Assembly: GCA_022432975.1 (NCBI GenBank)
Contig: CM039502.1
Span: forward strand, 3,400,375 to 3,464,374
Reading direction: 5' to 3'
Length of the DNA: 64,000 nt
Source of the DNA: Begonia masoniana
Lineage: Eukaryota > Streptophyta > Magnoliopsida > Cucurbitales > Begoniaceae
Below, in pieces: positions 11,797-24,100 of the stretch (positions are counted from its first letter, which is position 1; every line of letters begins with the position of its first letter). The position numbers were made by a program, and so were the translations under genes. The notes under the pieces are model-generated. The model was not told where the DNA came from, did no database searches, and saw only the letters and a list, made by a program, of their open reading frames with translations.

Positions 11797-13917
11797 TCAC
11801 ACCTTTGCATAACTTGCCGGTAGATAACCTTCATCTTTCAAATGCTTTCTCAGCCTCCATAGCTCTGTCTTTATATCTTTTATCTCTGGATGCATCTGAT
11901 CGCCAACAACAAAAACATGAACTTGACTCTTCACCTCAATCCAACTACATCCAGGCTCCTTGTTCACACCTCTAAGTTTCATCATCTTTCTAACTCTTTC
12001 TACCTCTTCTGATTTTCCCAACGCAATATAAATACTCGACAATAAAACATATGTGGAAGATTCTTCCGACCCTAACTCTATCAGTTTCTCACCCGCGTAA
12101 GCTCCCAATTCGTAGTTCCGATAGTTCCGACAAGCCCCTAATAAGATACGCCATAAGCATAGACCGTGATCGATTGAGGCTGATTCTATGAACTCTTTGG
12201 CTTCTTCTAACTTCCCGGACCGGCTTAATATGTCGACCATACAAGCATAATGCTCTACCCTTGGGAGTATTCCGTATTTATCATACATCGAATTGAAATA
12301 TTGCCAACCCCTCTCTACCATTCCCATGTGGCTGCAAGCTGAGAGAATGTTGACAAATGTGACATAATCTGGCTTTGTTGCTTCGAGTTTCATCTCCTCG
12401 AAGAGCTCTAAAGCTTCACGGCCCTGCCCGTTTTGAGAAAGGGCAGACATCATTGCATTCCATGAGATTATATCTCTTTTAACCATCCTTTTAAAGATTA
12501 GATTACCATCTCTCAAGCACCCGCACTTTGCATACATTGTCAATAAAGCACTTCCGATGGGAAGTGATTTGCTGAATCCGTACTTCATCGAATGAGCATG
12601 GATTTGTTTACCTTGATCCAAAGCAGTGAGGCTTGAACATGCCTTTATAACACTGGCCATAGTTAGTTCATTTGGCATCATTCCCTCTATCTGCATTCTA
12701 CAATACCAACTTAACGCCCCTTCATTATCTCCATTTTGTGCATACCCTCCGATCATAGAAGTCCATAACACAATATCTGGTTCTTGCAAATGATTAAACC
12801 CTTTTTGTGCGTCTTTGAGTCTTCCGCATTTGGCGTACATGTCAACCAATGCTGTCATTATGTAAATCTGATTTTCATATCCCATTTTCAAAGAATAAGC
12901 ATGCATTTGTTGTCCTTCTTCAATGGCACTCAAGTCACTGCAAGCATTTATGACCCCAACAAAAGCAAATTCAGTCGATTCAATCCCGTTAGAGTGCATA
13001 TGAAAAAACAGCTTCAATGCCTCGCCTCCCTCCCCGGATTGCGCATAGCCTGTGATAATTGCAGACCAGGTAATTGAATTCTTGTCACCTGATGATTCAA
13101 ATGTCTGAATCGAATCATCCAAACTCCCACATTTTGCATACATGGTAACCAGAGAATTTCTCACCGAAACAAACGAGCTAAGTCCGTTTTTCAGAGCAAG
13201 ACAATGAAATTGCTTCCCACATTCAACAAATTCATTCGTATTTAAAGCACTAAAAATGCTAGTATAAACAAATTCGTTAACTTCCTCCCCTTGGCGGCAC
13301 ATTAGCTTGAAGAGCCCCAAAACGTCGCTAGCCATCCCGTTCAAGGCATACCCAGAAATCATTGTAGCCCAAGTAACTGAGTTTCTCTCAGTAATTCGAT
13401 CGAACACCTTCCGAGCATCCGATATAAAACCAGCTTTACAATAGGCATTAAGAAGCGAGCTACCAACAAAAACATCGTAAAAGCTAGCGGTCTTAATCGC
13501 AAGCGAATGAGCCTGGAGGCAGCTGAAAGTATCCAATAAATGTGAAGCTGCAGTAAAAACACCAGCAAAAGTGTGAGCATTGGGTAAGGTGTTCTCCGCC
13601 CTCATGCGTTGAAAAAGCCCCATGACAAAGGCGGCGTTTGAGGGACCCTGTTGAGAGTAGCCATTGATGATACAGTTCCATGAGACGACGTCCTTATTGC
13701 TTATAGTTTCGAAGACAAGCTTGGCTTTGGGTAGGTCTTCATTCTTGGCGTAAAAGTTGACGAGGCTGTTGGCGAGGTAGACGGACGAAAAGGAGCCAGA
13801 TTTGAGGATCTGAGAGTGAAGAGCTTTACCCTTTTGGAGATCCTTCCGAAGAGTGTATTGCAAGAGCGCAGAGAAGAAGTGGCGGCAGTTCGCAGGAAGG
13901 AGAGAAAGAAGAGTCAT
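11797..13917 (-). CDS. Pentatricopeptide repeat protein, PLS class, E subgroup
   Basis: Intronless 706-residue protein of the plant PCMP-E type, an RNA-binding helical-repeat protein normally imported into plastids or mitochondria to act in C-to-U editing or other RNA processing. Repeated pairs such as DVVSWNCIINGYSQQG, NSVTWATMISGYALNG and DIISWNAMMSALSQNG, each followed by VYLANSLVNFYAK-like P/L motifs, run from about residue 45 to 560. The end carries E and E+ motifs (GCSWIEVKSQVHVFVVGD). It stops soon after (LPASYAKV) with no DYW deaminase domain, so it would need a DYW partner for editing. The true ATG is at 13917; an upstream in-frame TTG is not a plant start. It resembles Arabidopsis At2g33680 (from memory). 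It is convergent with the ARF-GEF, with 298 bp between stops. Confidence 0.9.
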   Translation of the reverse strand: MTLLSLLPANCRHFFSALLQYTLRKDLQKGKALHSQILKSGSFSSVYLANSLVNFYAKNEDLPKAKLVFETISNKDVVSWNCIINGYSQQGPSNAAFVMGLFQRMRAENTLPNAHTFAGVFTAASHLLDTFSCLQAHSLAIKTASFYDVFVGSSLLNAYCKAGFISDARKVFDRITERNSVTWATMISGYALNGMASDVLGLFKLMCRQGEEVNEFVYTSIFSALNTNEFVECGKQFHCLALKNGLSSFVSVRNSLVTMYAKCGSLDDSIQTFESSGDKNSITWSAIITGYAQSGEGGEALKLFFHMHSNGIESTEFAFVGVINACSDLSAIEEGQQMHAYSLKMGYENQIYIMTALVDMYAKCGRLKDAQKGFNHLQEPDIVLWTSMIGGYAQNGDNEGALSWYCRMQIEGMMPNELTMASVIKACSSLTALDQGKQIHAHSMKYGFSKSLPIGSALLTMYAKCGCLRDGNLIFKRMVKRDIISWNAMMSALSQNGQGREALELFEEMKLEATKPDYVTFVNILSACSHMGMVERGWQYFNSMYDKYGILPRVEHYACMVDILSRSGKLEEAKEFIESASIDHGLCLWRILLGACRNYRNYELGAYAGEKLIELGSEESSTYVLLSSIYIALGKSEEVERVRKMMKLRGVNKEPGCSWIEVKSQVHVFVVGDQMHPEIKDIKTELWRLRKHLKDEGYLPASYAKV

Positions 13918-16426
13918 CAACAATCACTTCCCTTCAAATCTTCCATGCGCGTTTCAAAGTAAACAGTTTGCTGTCAACGCCGCAAACCAAAAGATTGGTT
14001 TAAAAACCACTTATTGTATAACCCAAACCAAACCAAAAATGCCGGTTCGATTCCGATTTGGTTCTTAGTACAAAAAGAAACATTTTTAAATTTTGGATTT
14101 GCAGAAATTTAAACATTAAAAGTATAAGTTTAACCAAAATTACGATAATTTAAATAACCAAAGCAGAAAAATCATGAAATTAACAACAAAATTAGAAACC
14201 AAAAACAAAATATTAGGTAAGAAAATAAACATAAAATGTCCATTGTCCAAGGTAATCAAAACACAACAAAACGATAAAATAGGTTGTGCAAGTGGTAATT
14301 CGATTTGGTTCGGTTCGATTTATTCGATTTTGCATATGCTAAACGAAAATTGAATAGAAATAGAACTGGATTTTCGTTCAATTCGACTTTGAAAACTGAC
14401 CAAAACTGAAAAAAAAAAAAAAAAAAAAAAAAACCTAATTTGGGTTTGATTAATCGGTTCTGTAATGTTCGCAAAATTTTAAATTAACTAAATTCTCGAG
14501 TCAATTTTTTACGTGAGATCAAATTATTTGGTATTGACTTGAATTATCGTAATTCATTAACGCTCGACCATATATGATTTTTTGGTCAAATAGTTAAATT
14601 GATATATTTTATAAGTTATCGCGTAATGAGAAATGGGAAATAGTGTTGAATTTTTTGCGTTTGTTTTCAGATTCAGATTTTGGGATTGAAATTTTTTGTT
14701 GTTTTTGCATTATCTGAGTTAATTTACAGTTTGTGTAGGATTTTAGAACTATTAGTGTTAAAAATTGTGGAAAAGATTATTTTTTTTTGTGACACATGTT
14801 CCCAGAACGTTGCCTCTAGGTGTCCGTATAGATGCGGTTGGGCTGCTGCTCCGAGCTTCCACGACAACATTCTGAAATTCCAGTGTGGGATTCCACTACA
14901 GAGTGTGGGTCTAGGCGACTGCGCTGTAAATTCTAATACTGAGTTAGGATCTATTTATTTCCCTAGCATTTTGATTGGGGTTGTAAAATTTTTTTCTAAG
15001 TTACGACTATGTTTCTGAATTTGATGCATGTTTTTGATAGCGTGTCTGTGCATGTTTTTTGATAGCGTGTCTCGGCTGGCTGGTATGACTGTGGTCGTCA
15101 TTGAGGTATGATGTTTACTTACTCTATTGCATGGCATCATGGTTTCAAAAATTTAATTTTGTGAGATATCACATATAAAATCCGACATATCATATCTAAT
15201 AACTTGTTCGTTTTTATATTATATATACGTCAGTTTTACATGTATAATTTATGTATGCGTGCTATTTTGATTGATATATATATATATATATATATATCAT
15301 ACGGATTTCTAGTTGCGTTTAGACTTTGAGTAGAGTTGAGGCCCGGTTGTATTTTGAATCTCTCATTGTTTTGGGTTGCATTAGGGCCAAACAATCAAAG
15401 CAACTGATACATTATTTGTCTATCTCTATTTTTAATATGAACAACCCTATTTTCAACTCACAATATTTAAAAAAATTCAATGGTGTTGGAGAATTTGTAG
15501 TAACATATTTTAGAGTTATTTGAGTAGGCATTCACCCAAATTATGATTATTTAGAAATAGAAGTGACATTTAATATATAAATAAATAATTGTGTAATATA
15601 TGATTTTCTACAACATGAGTAGTGGATTACCAGCAGGCTGCAACTGCTGCTCACGATTCTCACCTACTCTTTAATATGGCATGATTACCATTAATTATTT
15701 CTAATGTAGCATTATTTAGAAAAAAAAATAACAAATGATGTGAAAAATATTACAAAAATACTAATTTAGCATCACAATTTAATTTTTTTTTCTTTATTGC
15801 TTAAGTAAATCGAGAAGTCTCTTGTTTAGGACACGTTACTTAATATAATGATTTTGTTCTAAGAAAAAAAAAAAAAAAAAAGATGAAGATGCGTGACAGT
15901 GTCACTTAAAATATATTGTTAAAACGATATATTGCTCTTAAAACGAAAATTTTCAATATTAGATAATTTAATTTTCGTCGGTTTATTTCTCTAACTCGAG
16001 CATTATGCTATTACAGAAGTATTATACGACTAATCTCGGGAGATTATTATATTATATGATTACACATGAATTGGTACAAGTTATTGGGGTGCATGACTGA
16101 AATAAACCATGTTATATGTGGAAAACATTGTTGTATTTTTAATTAAGAAATGAGAAGAGACAGCAAATGACAGATATTTAATTAAAGCTGTTGACTTGTA
16201 GTACAATAAATTAATTTATTATAATCCAATGGCACCATACACGGTTAGAAGTCAATACTCGGATTGGAAGGTCAACCCTCGCCGGCACCGACTCATCTTC
16301 ATTAGCATAACAGCAATTTTCGCAGGTAAAATGGCCGAAAAGTCACTCTTGTTTTATATATGTACACAATTATCTTTGTTTTGAAATGAAAGCAAAAAAA
16401 TAGAAAATAAATAAACAAACGTGTAG

Positions 16427-16457
<31 letters not shown>

Positions 16458-16636
16458 ATTGAGCTATATTATAGCTGGCTCTTCCATGCACGGTTTCTCC
16501 TCAAACCTCCTTCAAAACCTTAACTTTTTGCTCAAATCTCCCATTGAAGATCCCAGCTTTAAGCTTTTGTTGGGAGAGATACAGAGGGAGCAGAGAAGTG
16601 ATCATTCTAGAAAAATCAGATGTCTGGCCTAAGAAG
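13918..16636. other. AT-rich intergenic region upstream of the PPR and LRX genes
   Basis: 2.7 kb containing both divergent promoters. It holds a poly-A run near 14408-14432, stretches rich in GGTTCGGTTCGA-type motifs (about 14041-14065 and 14295-14330) like the subterminal DNA of the hAT-type elements elsewhere in the window, a (TA)n tract at 15274-15297, a poly-A run near 15865 and a GA repeat at 16425-16452. A short GC-richer patch (14810-14930) has no identifiable gene. A TATA-like TTTTATATATG lies at 16352-16362, about 280 bp before the LRX ATG. No RNA gene seen. Confidence 0.5.
16425..16452. repeat. (AG)14 microsatellite upstream of LRX
   Basis: Uninterrupted AG dinucleotides about 185 bp before the LRX ATG, likely in promoter or 5' leader. 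GA tracts are known binding sites for BPC/GAGA-type factors in plants; function here is inference. Confidence 0.85.
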
Positions 16637-18427
16637 ATGAAGAAGAAGACGCTGCTATACCCCATTTCTCTTCTTCCTCTCCTTGCTACTTTATTTTTTG
16701 GCTATTTCCTCTCCCTTTCCGCTTCCGAGCAGTTCACCATTTTATCCGGCAATGATGTTTTCGCTGACAGAGGAGAGAATCTGACTGTCAACCCTTCTCT
16801 GGTTTTCGAAAATGAAAAGTTAAGAAATGCTTATATCGCATTGCAGGCTTGGAAACTAGCCATTCTCTCCGACCCACTTAATCTTACTGCCAATTGGGTC
16901 GGATCTGATGTCTGCCATTACGAAGGAGTGTTCTGTGCTCCAGACCCGGAAAGTCCCACGATACTAACCGTGGCCGGAATCGACCTCAATCATGGTGACA
17001 TCGCTGGATATTTACCTGCAGAACTAGGTCTGCTATCTGATCTTGCTTTATTGCATATCAACTCAAACCGATTCTGTGGCACGATTCCATGGGAATTCAA
17101 GAACTTGAAGCTCCTCCATGAATTGGATATCAGTAACAATCGGTTCACCGGAAAATTCCCTCGTGTTGTTCTTAAGCTTCCGAAGCTTAAATTCTTGGAC
17201 ATGAGGTTCAATGAGTTCGAAGGAAAAGTACCCAGTGAACTATTTGATAAGGATTTGGACGCAATCTTTATCAATAACAACAGGTTTAGGTTTGAACTGC
17301 CGGAAAATTTTGGAAACTCTCCGGTTTCCGTCATCGTCCTTGCGAACAACAAGTTTCACGGCTGTTTGCCAGCCAGCTTGGGAAATATGTCGAGGCTGAA
17401 CGAGATTATTCTGATGAATAACGGTTTGCTTATCTTGCTTACCATCGGAGATAGGGTTTTTGAAGAATTTGACGGTGTTTGATGTTAGTTTTAACGAGCT
17501 GTTTGGGCCATTGCCGGAGACTGTCCGCGGGATGGTGAGCTTGGAGCAGTTGAATGTGGCACATAACTTTCTTTCGGGGGAAATTCCAGCGAGTGTTTGC
17601 GGCTTGCCCAAGCTCAGGAACTTTACGTTTTCGTACAATTTCTTCTCTGGCGAATCGCCGGTTTGCCTTACACTTTCTGAGTTTGATGATAAGAGGAATT
17701 GTTTGCCGGAAAGGCCGTTCCAGAGGTTGGATCAGAAATGTAAAGCTTTCTTGTCTACGCCTGTTGAGTGTAGTTCTTTTAGATGTACTCCCTTTGTCAG
17801 TCCACCGCCACCGCCACCGCCACCTGTTTATTCTCCACCTTCGCCTTCGCCACCTCCACCCTCGTCCTCCACCACCGCCACCACTGCACCGGCCACCCGC
17901 CACCTGCCACCCGCCAACCAGGCCACCCACCGCCACATCACCGCCTCCACCCTCCCCTCCACCCCTTCGCCGCCGCCGCCCCTCCACCATCTCCTCCATC
18001 ACTATTGCCACCTCCACCTATATATTCCCCACCACCACCACCACCACCACCACCTGTCTACTGCTCTCGGCCTCCTCCTTATTCACCACCTCCACCAACA
18101 CCACCCAACTCACCTCCTCCACCACCGCCACAACATTCACCTCCACTGCCCCCTAACTCACCTCCTCCACCACCACCACCACATTCGCCTCCACCGCCGC
18201 CAAACTCACCACCTCCTCCACTCCAATATTCACCGCCTCCGCCACCCATTCATTCTCCACCTCCCCCAGTCTATTCACCACCTATACCGTGTATAGAGCC
18301 TCCTCCTCCTCCCCCACCATGTCATGAGTATTTTGAACCAACCTTGCCACCTACGCCAGCACACAAGGAGCCATTGCCGCCGACCATGGGAGCTCCGCAT
18401 GCATCTTATCCACCATCAAGATTTTAA
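16637..18427 (+). CDS. Leucine-rich repeat extensin-like protein (LRX), frame-broken
   Basis: LRX proteins are secreted; their LRR part binds RALF peptides and the extensin tail anchors in the wall. ATG at 16637 opens a signal peptide (KKTLLYPISLLPLLATLFF), then the LRX N-terminal block with VGSDVCHYEGVFC and GIDLNHGDIAGYLP and about ten LRRs. The frame opened at 16544 has no plant ATG before 16637. One extra base near 17428-17436 breaks the reading: after NNGL, the conserved SCLPSEIG-FLKNLTVFDVS block continues in the next frame to CKAFLSTPVEC. In the proline-rich tail the sensible Ser-Pro-rich reading changes frame again near 17865 and near 17970, then stays open to the TAA-adjacent stop at 18427. 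Either several consensus indels in GC-rich repeats or a decaying gene. Vegetative LRX3/4/5-like rather than pollen PEX is a weak preference. Confidence 0.8.
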
Positions 18428-19117
18428 GACTTCTTACTAGAGTTGGGGTTGAGGAGGGTGTTTAAACCACATTTCATCTTTTTCTTTTGCAATTGAAACA
18501 TAATAAACAGCAAAGTTAATATGATAACAGAAGTTTATGCATAGAGAGTTAAAAAGCCTATCAACTCATATTCAAATGCTTTGTTATTTAATGGGAGAGT
18601 TGCAGAGAAGAATGTGATTGAAGGCAAGTTTGTACGTATAAGTATAGAGATGATTTTGCAAACAGCATTCTGCTTCTCTTGTGTTTTCTGCTTTTGTGGA
18701 TCTAATATTTGTAATTCTCTCTTTAACCCACCATCCTATTTTTTCTGTGCAATCTTGTAAGCTACTGCTTCTATATCTATCTTAACCTAGCTTCTTGAAG
18801 AACCTTCCGTCTTCAATGCAAGTCGAGTAGAGAGAGAGAGATGAAATGCAAGTCAAGTATCATAAGTGTGACACTCCACTTTTAAAAATGTCATCTCTAT
18901 TTCAGATCCAAGATTCCGAGATTCTCTTCCCAGAATGGGGTGAGAAAATTTGCACAAAACTCTAAAAGAAAGAGTCTCCCTTGAGGAAATTTAATAGAAT
19001 ACAAATACCTCCAACTTGACTCGTAAATGTAGAGTAATTCATTACAAATTAATAGTTATACATATGATTAATCATTGGAAAAACAAGAAATACAAAAAAA
19101 ATTAGAAGTGTAGAAGT
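18428..19117. other. LRX 3' region
   Basis: Spacer with LRX 3' UTR, several AT-rich stretches and a short GAGAGAGAG tract near 18830. No ORF or RNA gene recognised. It ends abruptly at the (CCA)n tract. Confidence 0.5.
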
Positions 19118-20617
19118 CCACCACCACCACCACCACCACCACCACCACCACCACCACCACCACCACCACCACCACCACCACCACCACCACCACCACCACC
19201 ACCACCACCACCACCACCACCACCACCACCACCACCACCACCACCACCACCACCACCACCACCACCACCACCACCACCACCACCACCACCACCACCACCA
19301 CCACCACCACCACCACCACCACCACCACCACCACCACCACCACCACCACCACCACCACCACCACCACCACCACCACCACCACCACCACCACCACCACCAC
19401 CACCACCACCACCACCACCACCACCACCACCACCACCACCACCACCACCACCACCACCACCACCACCACCACCACCACCACCACCACCACCACCACCACC
19501 ACCACCACCACCACCACCACCACCACCTGTCTACTGCTCTCGGCCTCCTCCTTATTCACCACCTCCACCACCACCACCACCACCACCACCACCACCACCA
19601 CCACCACCACCACCACCACCACCACCACCACCACCACCACCACCACCACCACCACCACCACCACCACCACCACCACCACCACCACCACCACCACCACCAC
19701 CACCACCACCACCACCACCACCACCACCACCACCACCACCACCACCACCACCACCACCACCACCACCACCACCACCACCACCACCACCACCACCACCACC
19801 ACCACCACCACCACCACCACCACCACCACCACCACCACCACCACCACCACCACCACCACCACCACCACCACCACCACCACCACCACCACCACCACCACCA
19901 CCACCACCACCACCACCACCACCACCACCACCACCACCACCACCACCACCACCACCACCACCACCACCACCACCACCACCACCACCACCACCACCACCAC
20001 CACCACCACCACCACCACCACCACCACCACCACCACCACCACCACCACCACCACCACCACCACCACCACCACCACCACCACCACCACCACCACCACCACC
20101 ACCACCACCACCACCACCACCACCACCACCACCACCACCACCACCACCACCACCACCACCACCACCACCACCACCACCACCACCACCACCACCACCACCA
20201 CCACCACCACCACCACCACCACCACCACCACCACCACCACCACCACCACCACCACCACCACCACCACCACCACCACCACCACCACCACCACCACCACCAC
20301 CACCACCACCACCACCACCACCACCACCACCACCACCACCACCACCACCACCACCACCACCACCACCACCACCACCACCACCACCACCACCACCACCACC
20401 ACCACCACCACCACCACCACCACCACCACCACCACCACCACCACCACCACCACCACCACCACCACCACCACCACCACCACCACCACCACCACCACCACCA
20501 CCACCACCACCACCACCACCACCACCACCACCACCACCACCACCACCACCACCACCACCACCACCACCACCACCACCACCACCACCACCACCACCACCAC
20601 CACCACCACCACCACCA
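19118..20617. repeat. Giant (CCA)n tract interrupted by a copy of LRX sequence
   Basis: 1500 bp of essentially perfect CCA trinucleotides (TGG on the other strand), split once at about 19527-19571. The interruption matches the LRX extensin-coding DNA at 18054-18098, including 37 non-repeat bases with no mismatch seen, and then returns to CCA. The predicted poly-Val and poly-Gly reading frames across it are artefacts of the repeat. It lies between the converging LRX and ARF-GAP genes. A tract this long and pure is unusual; it may be a true expansion, or filled and polished by the assembler with reads from the LRX repeat. Confidence 0.9.
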
Positions 20618-21127
20618 TTGTAAGTGTATAAAACATGCCTACAATTAACTAGCATCCAACGTGTAAGGAAAAGAATTACAAGTATGCAAATCTAGCTACC
20701 AGAAGCAACAAATCGAGAAACTACAGGAGAAAAATGACCTTCCATACCAACATTTTAATGACCAAAAATCAATTATTTTAAACAAATGTCCAACAATGGA
20801 AACAATAACATATACAATGCGTATCACTGAAAGGTTCAAGCCAATGATTGTACAAAAATCGATTATCATGTCAAGATGGAATTATACAACATTTTGCCGA
20901 TGCTTATTAACAAATAGAACCTGGTATTGCACATTAATCTGGCTATCTCTTTCTCTCTCTCTCTACTGTAGGCAGTTGGTTCTATATCTTAAACACAATG
21001 AAGAAGCATTGAACACAATAGGAAAAAAGGAGCAGCAAAACTTTTCATCCGACAATTTGATGATAAGCAGCAAGATAGCAAGATGTTTCGTACCTTACAA
21101 AGGCCAGGGAGTTTCAATTTTGAGTGA
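20618..21127. other. ARF-GAP 3' region
   Basis: 510 bp between the CCA tract and the ARF-GAP stop codon, containing that gene's presumed 3' UTR and a short CT tract at about 20948-20963. No separate gene seen. Confidence 0.5.
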
Positions 21128-24100
21128 CTATTCAAAAGGATTTCGACTGGCAGAAGAAGATGGATGAGGACTAGTGGGTGCTGAGAATCTTCCAACCATC
21201 TGATGATCCATATTTGAATAACCAGCTCTCTCATTTCCAAAATTTCCCACTCCTGGAGGCCTGAGGAATAAAATCATGAGCAATCAACATCGATATATAA
21301 TATAATAAATTAACTATAAGTTATCATATCGGAAAGTCTAAGTAATGGCTGACAAATTGATTAAGCAACTTTTAGCTGACAGACTTCCGGCACAAAAATC
21401 AGTTAACAGAATATTTTAAGTTGTTCACCTTATTTCATGACATTGAAAATTTGACGCATCATTTTATCAATAGAAAATTGGTTCATCAAGAAGTCTAGCC
21501 TAACATCACTCTATCTGCACATAAGCAACAACAAAAATTCCTAGCTTGGTTTCATCAAGATTGAACAATAAGCTAACATCAGAAAAAGAAAATTTAATGA
21601 GCAAAGTAGATTAAGCCTACATATTTTTATGTCTGCAAAAATTAATATGAAAATACTGGTCATGGAAGGGGCTTGTTACCTTGTATGTATGTTACTAGGT
21701 AATTGCTGAACGACGTAAAAATCTGAGTCATTCAAACAGAATTCAGTAAATACAAACATTAAAATTGTAACATAGAATAATTGGAAACTTATAATGAAAA
21801 CTTTGACAAAGTAGAGTAGTAAATACTTGGTGGCACTGATGAGGGATATGATGGCTGGGGAGGCAATGGTGCTGTATAAAATGATGGTTGACCTGACATC
21901 CATGCCGATGAGGGAGTATCAACACTTGCACTACGCATCAAGCCCATTGCAGGTTGTCCAGAAGGCAGAACACCTTGCAAGGATGCCATGGAAGGAAACT
22001 GCAGTGAGGAGAACACAGCAGGAGAATTTTAGGAAAACCAGTATTTGAACCAACCAATAAATGCTAAAATGAGCAATTTACACTAATTTGACGTATGTAG
22101 AAAAAACAATGTTATCATAAGTTACATGCTCAAGTTTCTATTTTAAAGAGCAAAGAAACCAAATTAATATGTATAAACTAGACCATTAATTCTTTGGGCA
22201 TTAACCTACACTATAAACACCATGTTCTAAAATGATTTCATGAGATGTTCATATTACTGCTCTTCCTACATGACTGAATATGCATCACATCAAAATCAGT
22301 AGGTCAGTCTCATTGAGATTAAAATCACATACCGAAGAGGATTGAACTAAATGTGGTTCATTCTTGAGGTCAAATGGATTTGATGACTTCGCAGAGTGTG
22401 TAAATTGTTGCATGGGCTGTAGAAATGAAAAGAAGACCATTTAAGACAAGTATTTACTGTCTGGTTCTCAGCATTATGGCCAAGATATAAATAAACACAA
22501 TTAAAATAAGGTGTCACATCACCACAATTGTATTATATTGCATGTTGAAATTCATCGCATGAGGTTGGCCAGTATGCCACCCTGGAGCTGATGCAAGATA
22601 GGGCGAATATGTTGCAGTAAAAGCGTCCTGCAGATTATTGAAAATGTTATTGTCAGAAATAAAAAACAATTAAGAAACAAAAACACCTGCACATTCATAA
22701 ACACAAGAGAAAAAAAGAAATAGAGAAGAAAAACTTACAGCAGGCAATTCTTTTCTTCCGCTTGATATTCCTTCCACCACGGAAGGATGTGATACAACAC
22801 CAGAAGTTACATCCTGAACTGGTTTTGTAACATCACGGGGTGGCTGTGCTGCTGAATAACTTGGAGGTCTTTGAGAGTTAGCGGCATGTGATGTGTTCCA
22901 TGCCTGCCAGTAATCACCAAGCTAATCAAGTATAACTGCAAATTGATTTTAAAAAAATGAGAAGACCAGACAATAAGGCTAACATGATTGCTTAGATTCC
23001 CATCAACTATTGGGATAAATTGTTCAGTCATTGGCCGAACTTCTGTGCTTGGAAATAAGGAAGTCTGCTGTAACTGCATGGTTGGCCATAGAGGCGCACC
23101 AACACCACCAACACCATCAACAAAGGAATTGGCACTACTGACAGGTAATTTTGATATCAAGCCAGAATTAGGTATAGTTAATGGTGCTCCAGCAGCTAAA
23201 GGTGACCTGAGCGTGTGCCCTACAGATGGAAATGTTGAATCGTCATGATTTGGTAACACCATCTCATTTCCTACATATGCAGCTGTTAGAGAACCAGTTA
23301 TATCATGCATTCCAGAAACATTACCAGTAACAGATGCTGAAACTGACAATTCTGAGAGAACGGATTCCAATTTACTCTCGCTAGACCCCCCCAGAGAGAA
23401 TTTAACTTCAGGAACACTATCAAAAGATGCCCAATTGTTATTACTAGAAGTCACTGACGGTGGAACAGATTGAGTTGCAATTGTTTGATAAGGTTGTGGG
23501 ACAGCAGGAGGTTCAGGAACGTCATCAAAATCAATTAAACTTCGAGAGACATCAACTTTATTTTCCACTTTGATCCCTTCAACAGAACCTAAACTACTGG
23601 AAGAGGCAGTTCGCTGCAGTTAAAGCATAACTCAAATAAGTCCAAATAATAACATTTATAGTCATGACAAGTACAAAAAATTAAAATAAAAACATTTATA
23701 CCAAGGAAGCTCATAGAACAAAGTAATACCAAATATAGGACTTTTAGCATTGCTAAAAAACTATTAATATTATCAAGTAATCTCGTCAAACAAAGTAATA
23801 CTAAAGATAGTCACTTTAGCGTTTGCTAGAATAACAATGTAGCTCTTTCAGGCAAGTAATACTCACTTTTTTGGGTCAAGCATAAGTCCATAGAAGTATT
23901 CCAACCAAACATAAACTAATACCTTTTTATTATTACAATTCTCCAGCAGACAATTTTGAATCAAATAGAGCTGAAGAAAACCGCATACTCATGGCCAAGG
24001 GAATGGCTGAACCCATAATCACAGCTCAATGGAAAAAAAAAGATGTATCATTAGATATGAAATAGCAAGTAGCATTTATGTATTTCACTGAAGCATTCAC

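Noticed and set aside
13918..13923. Longer PPR start two codons upstream
   Set aside because: Those codons are TTG on the minus strand; the first ATG is at 13917.
16544..16636. Longer LRX N-terminus from 16544
   Set aside because: The first codon there is TTG, and the signal peptide begins properly at the ATG at 16637.
17439..18296. Minus-strand and alternative frames across the LRX tail
   Set aside because: GC-rich codon repeats leave all frames open; only the Ser-Pro reading fits the family.
19068..20655. Very long minus-strand frames reading poly-valine and poly-glycine
   Set aside because: They are translations of the (CCA)n tract; no start context, family or complexity.
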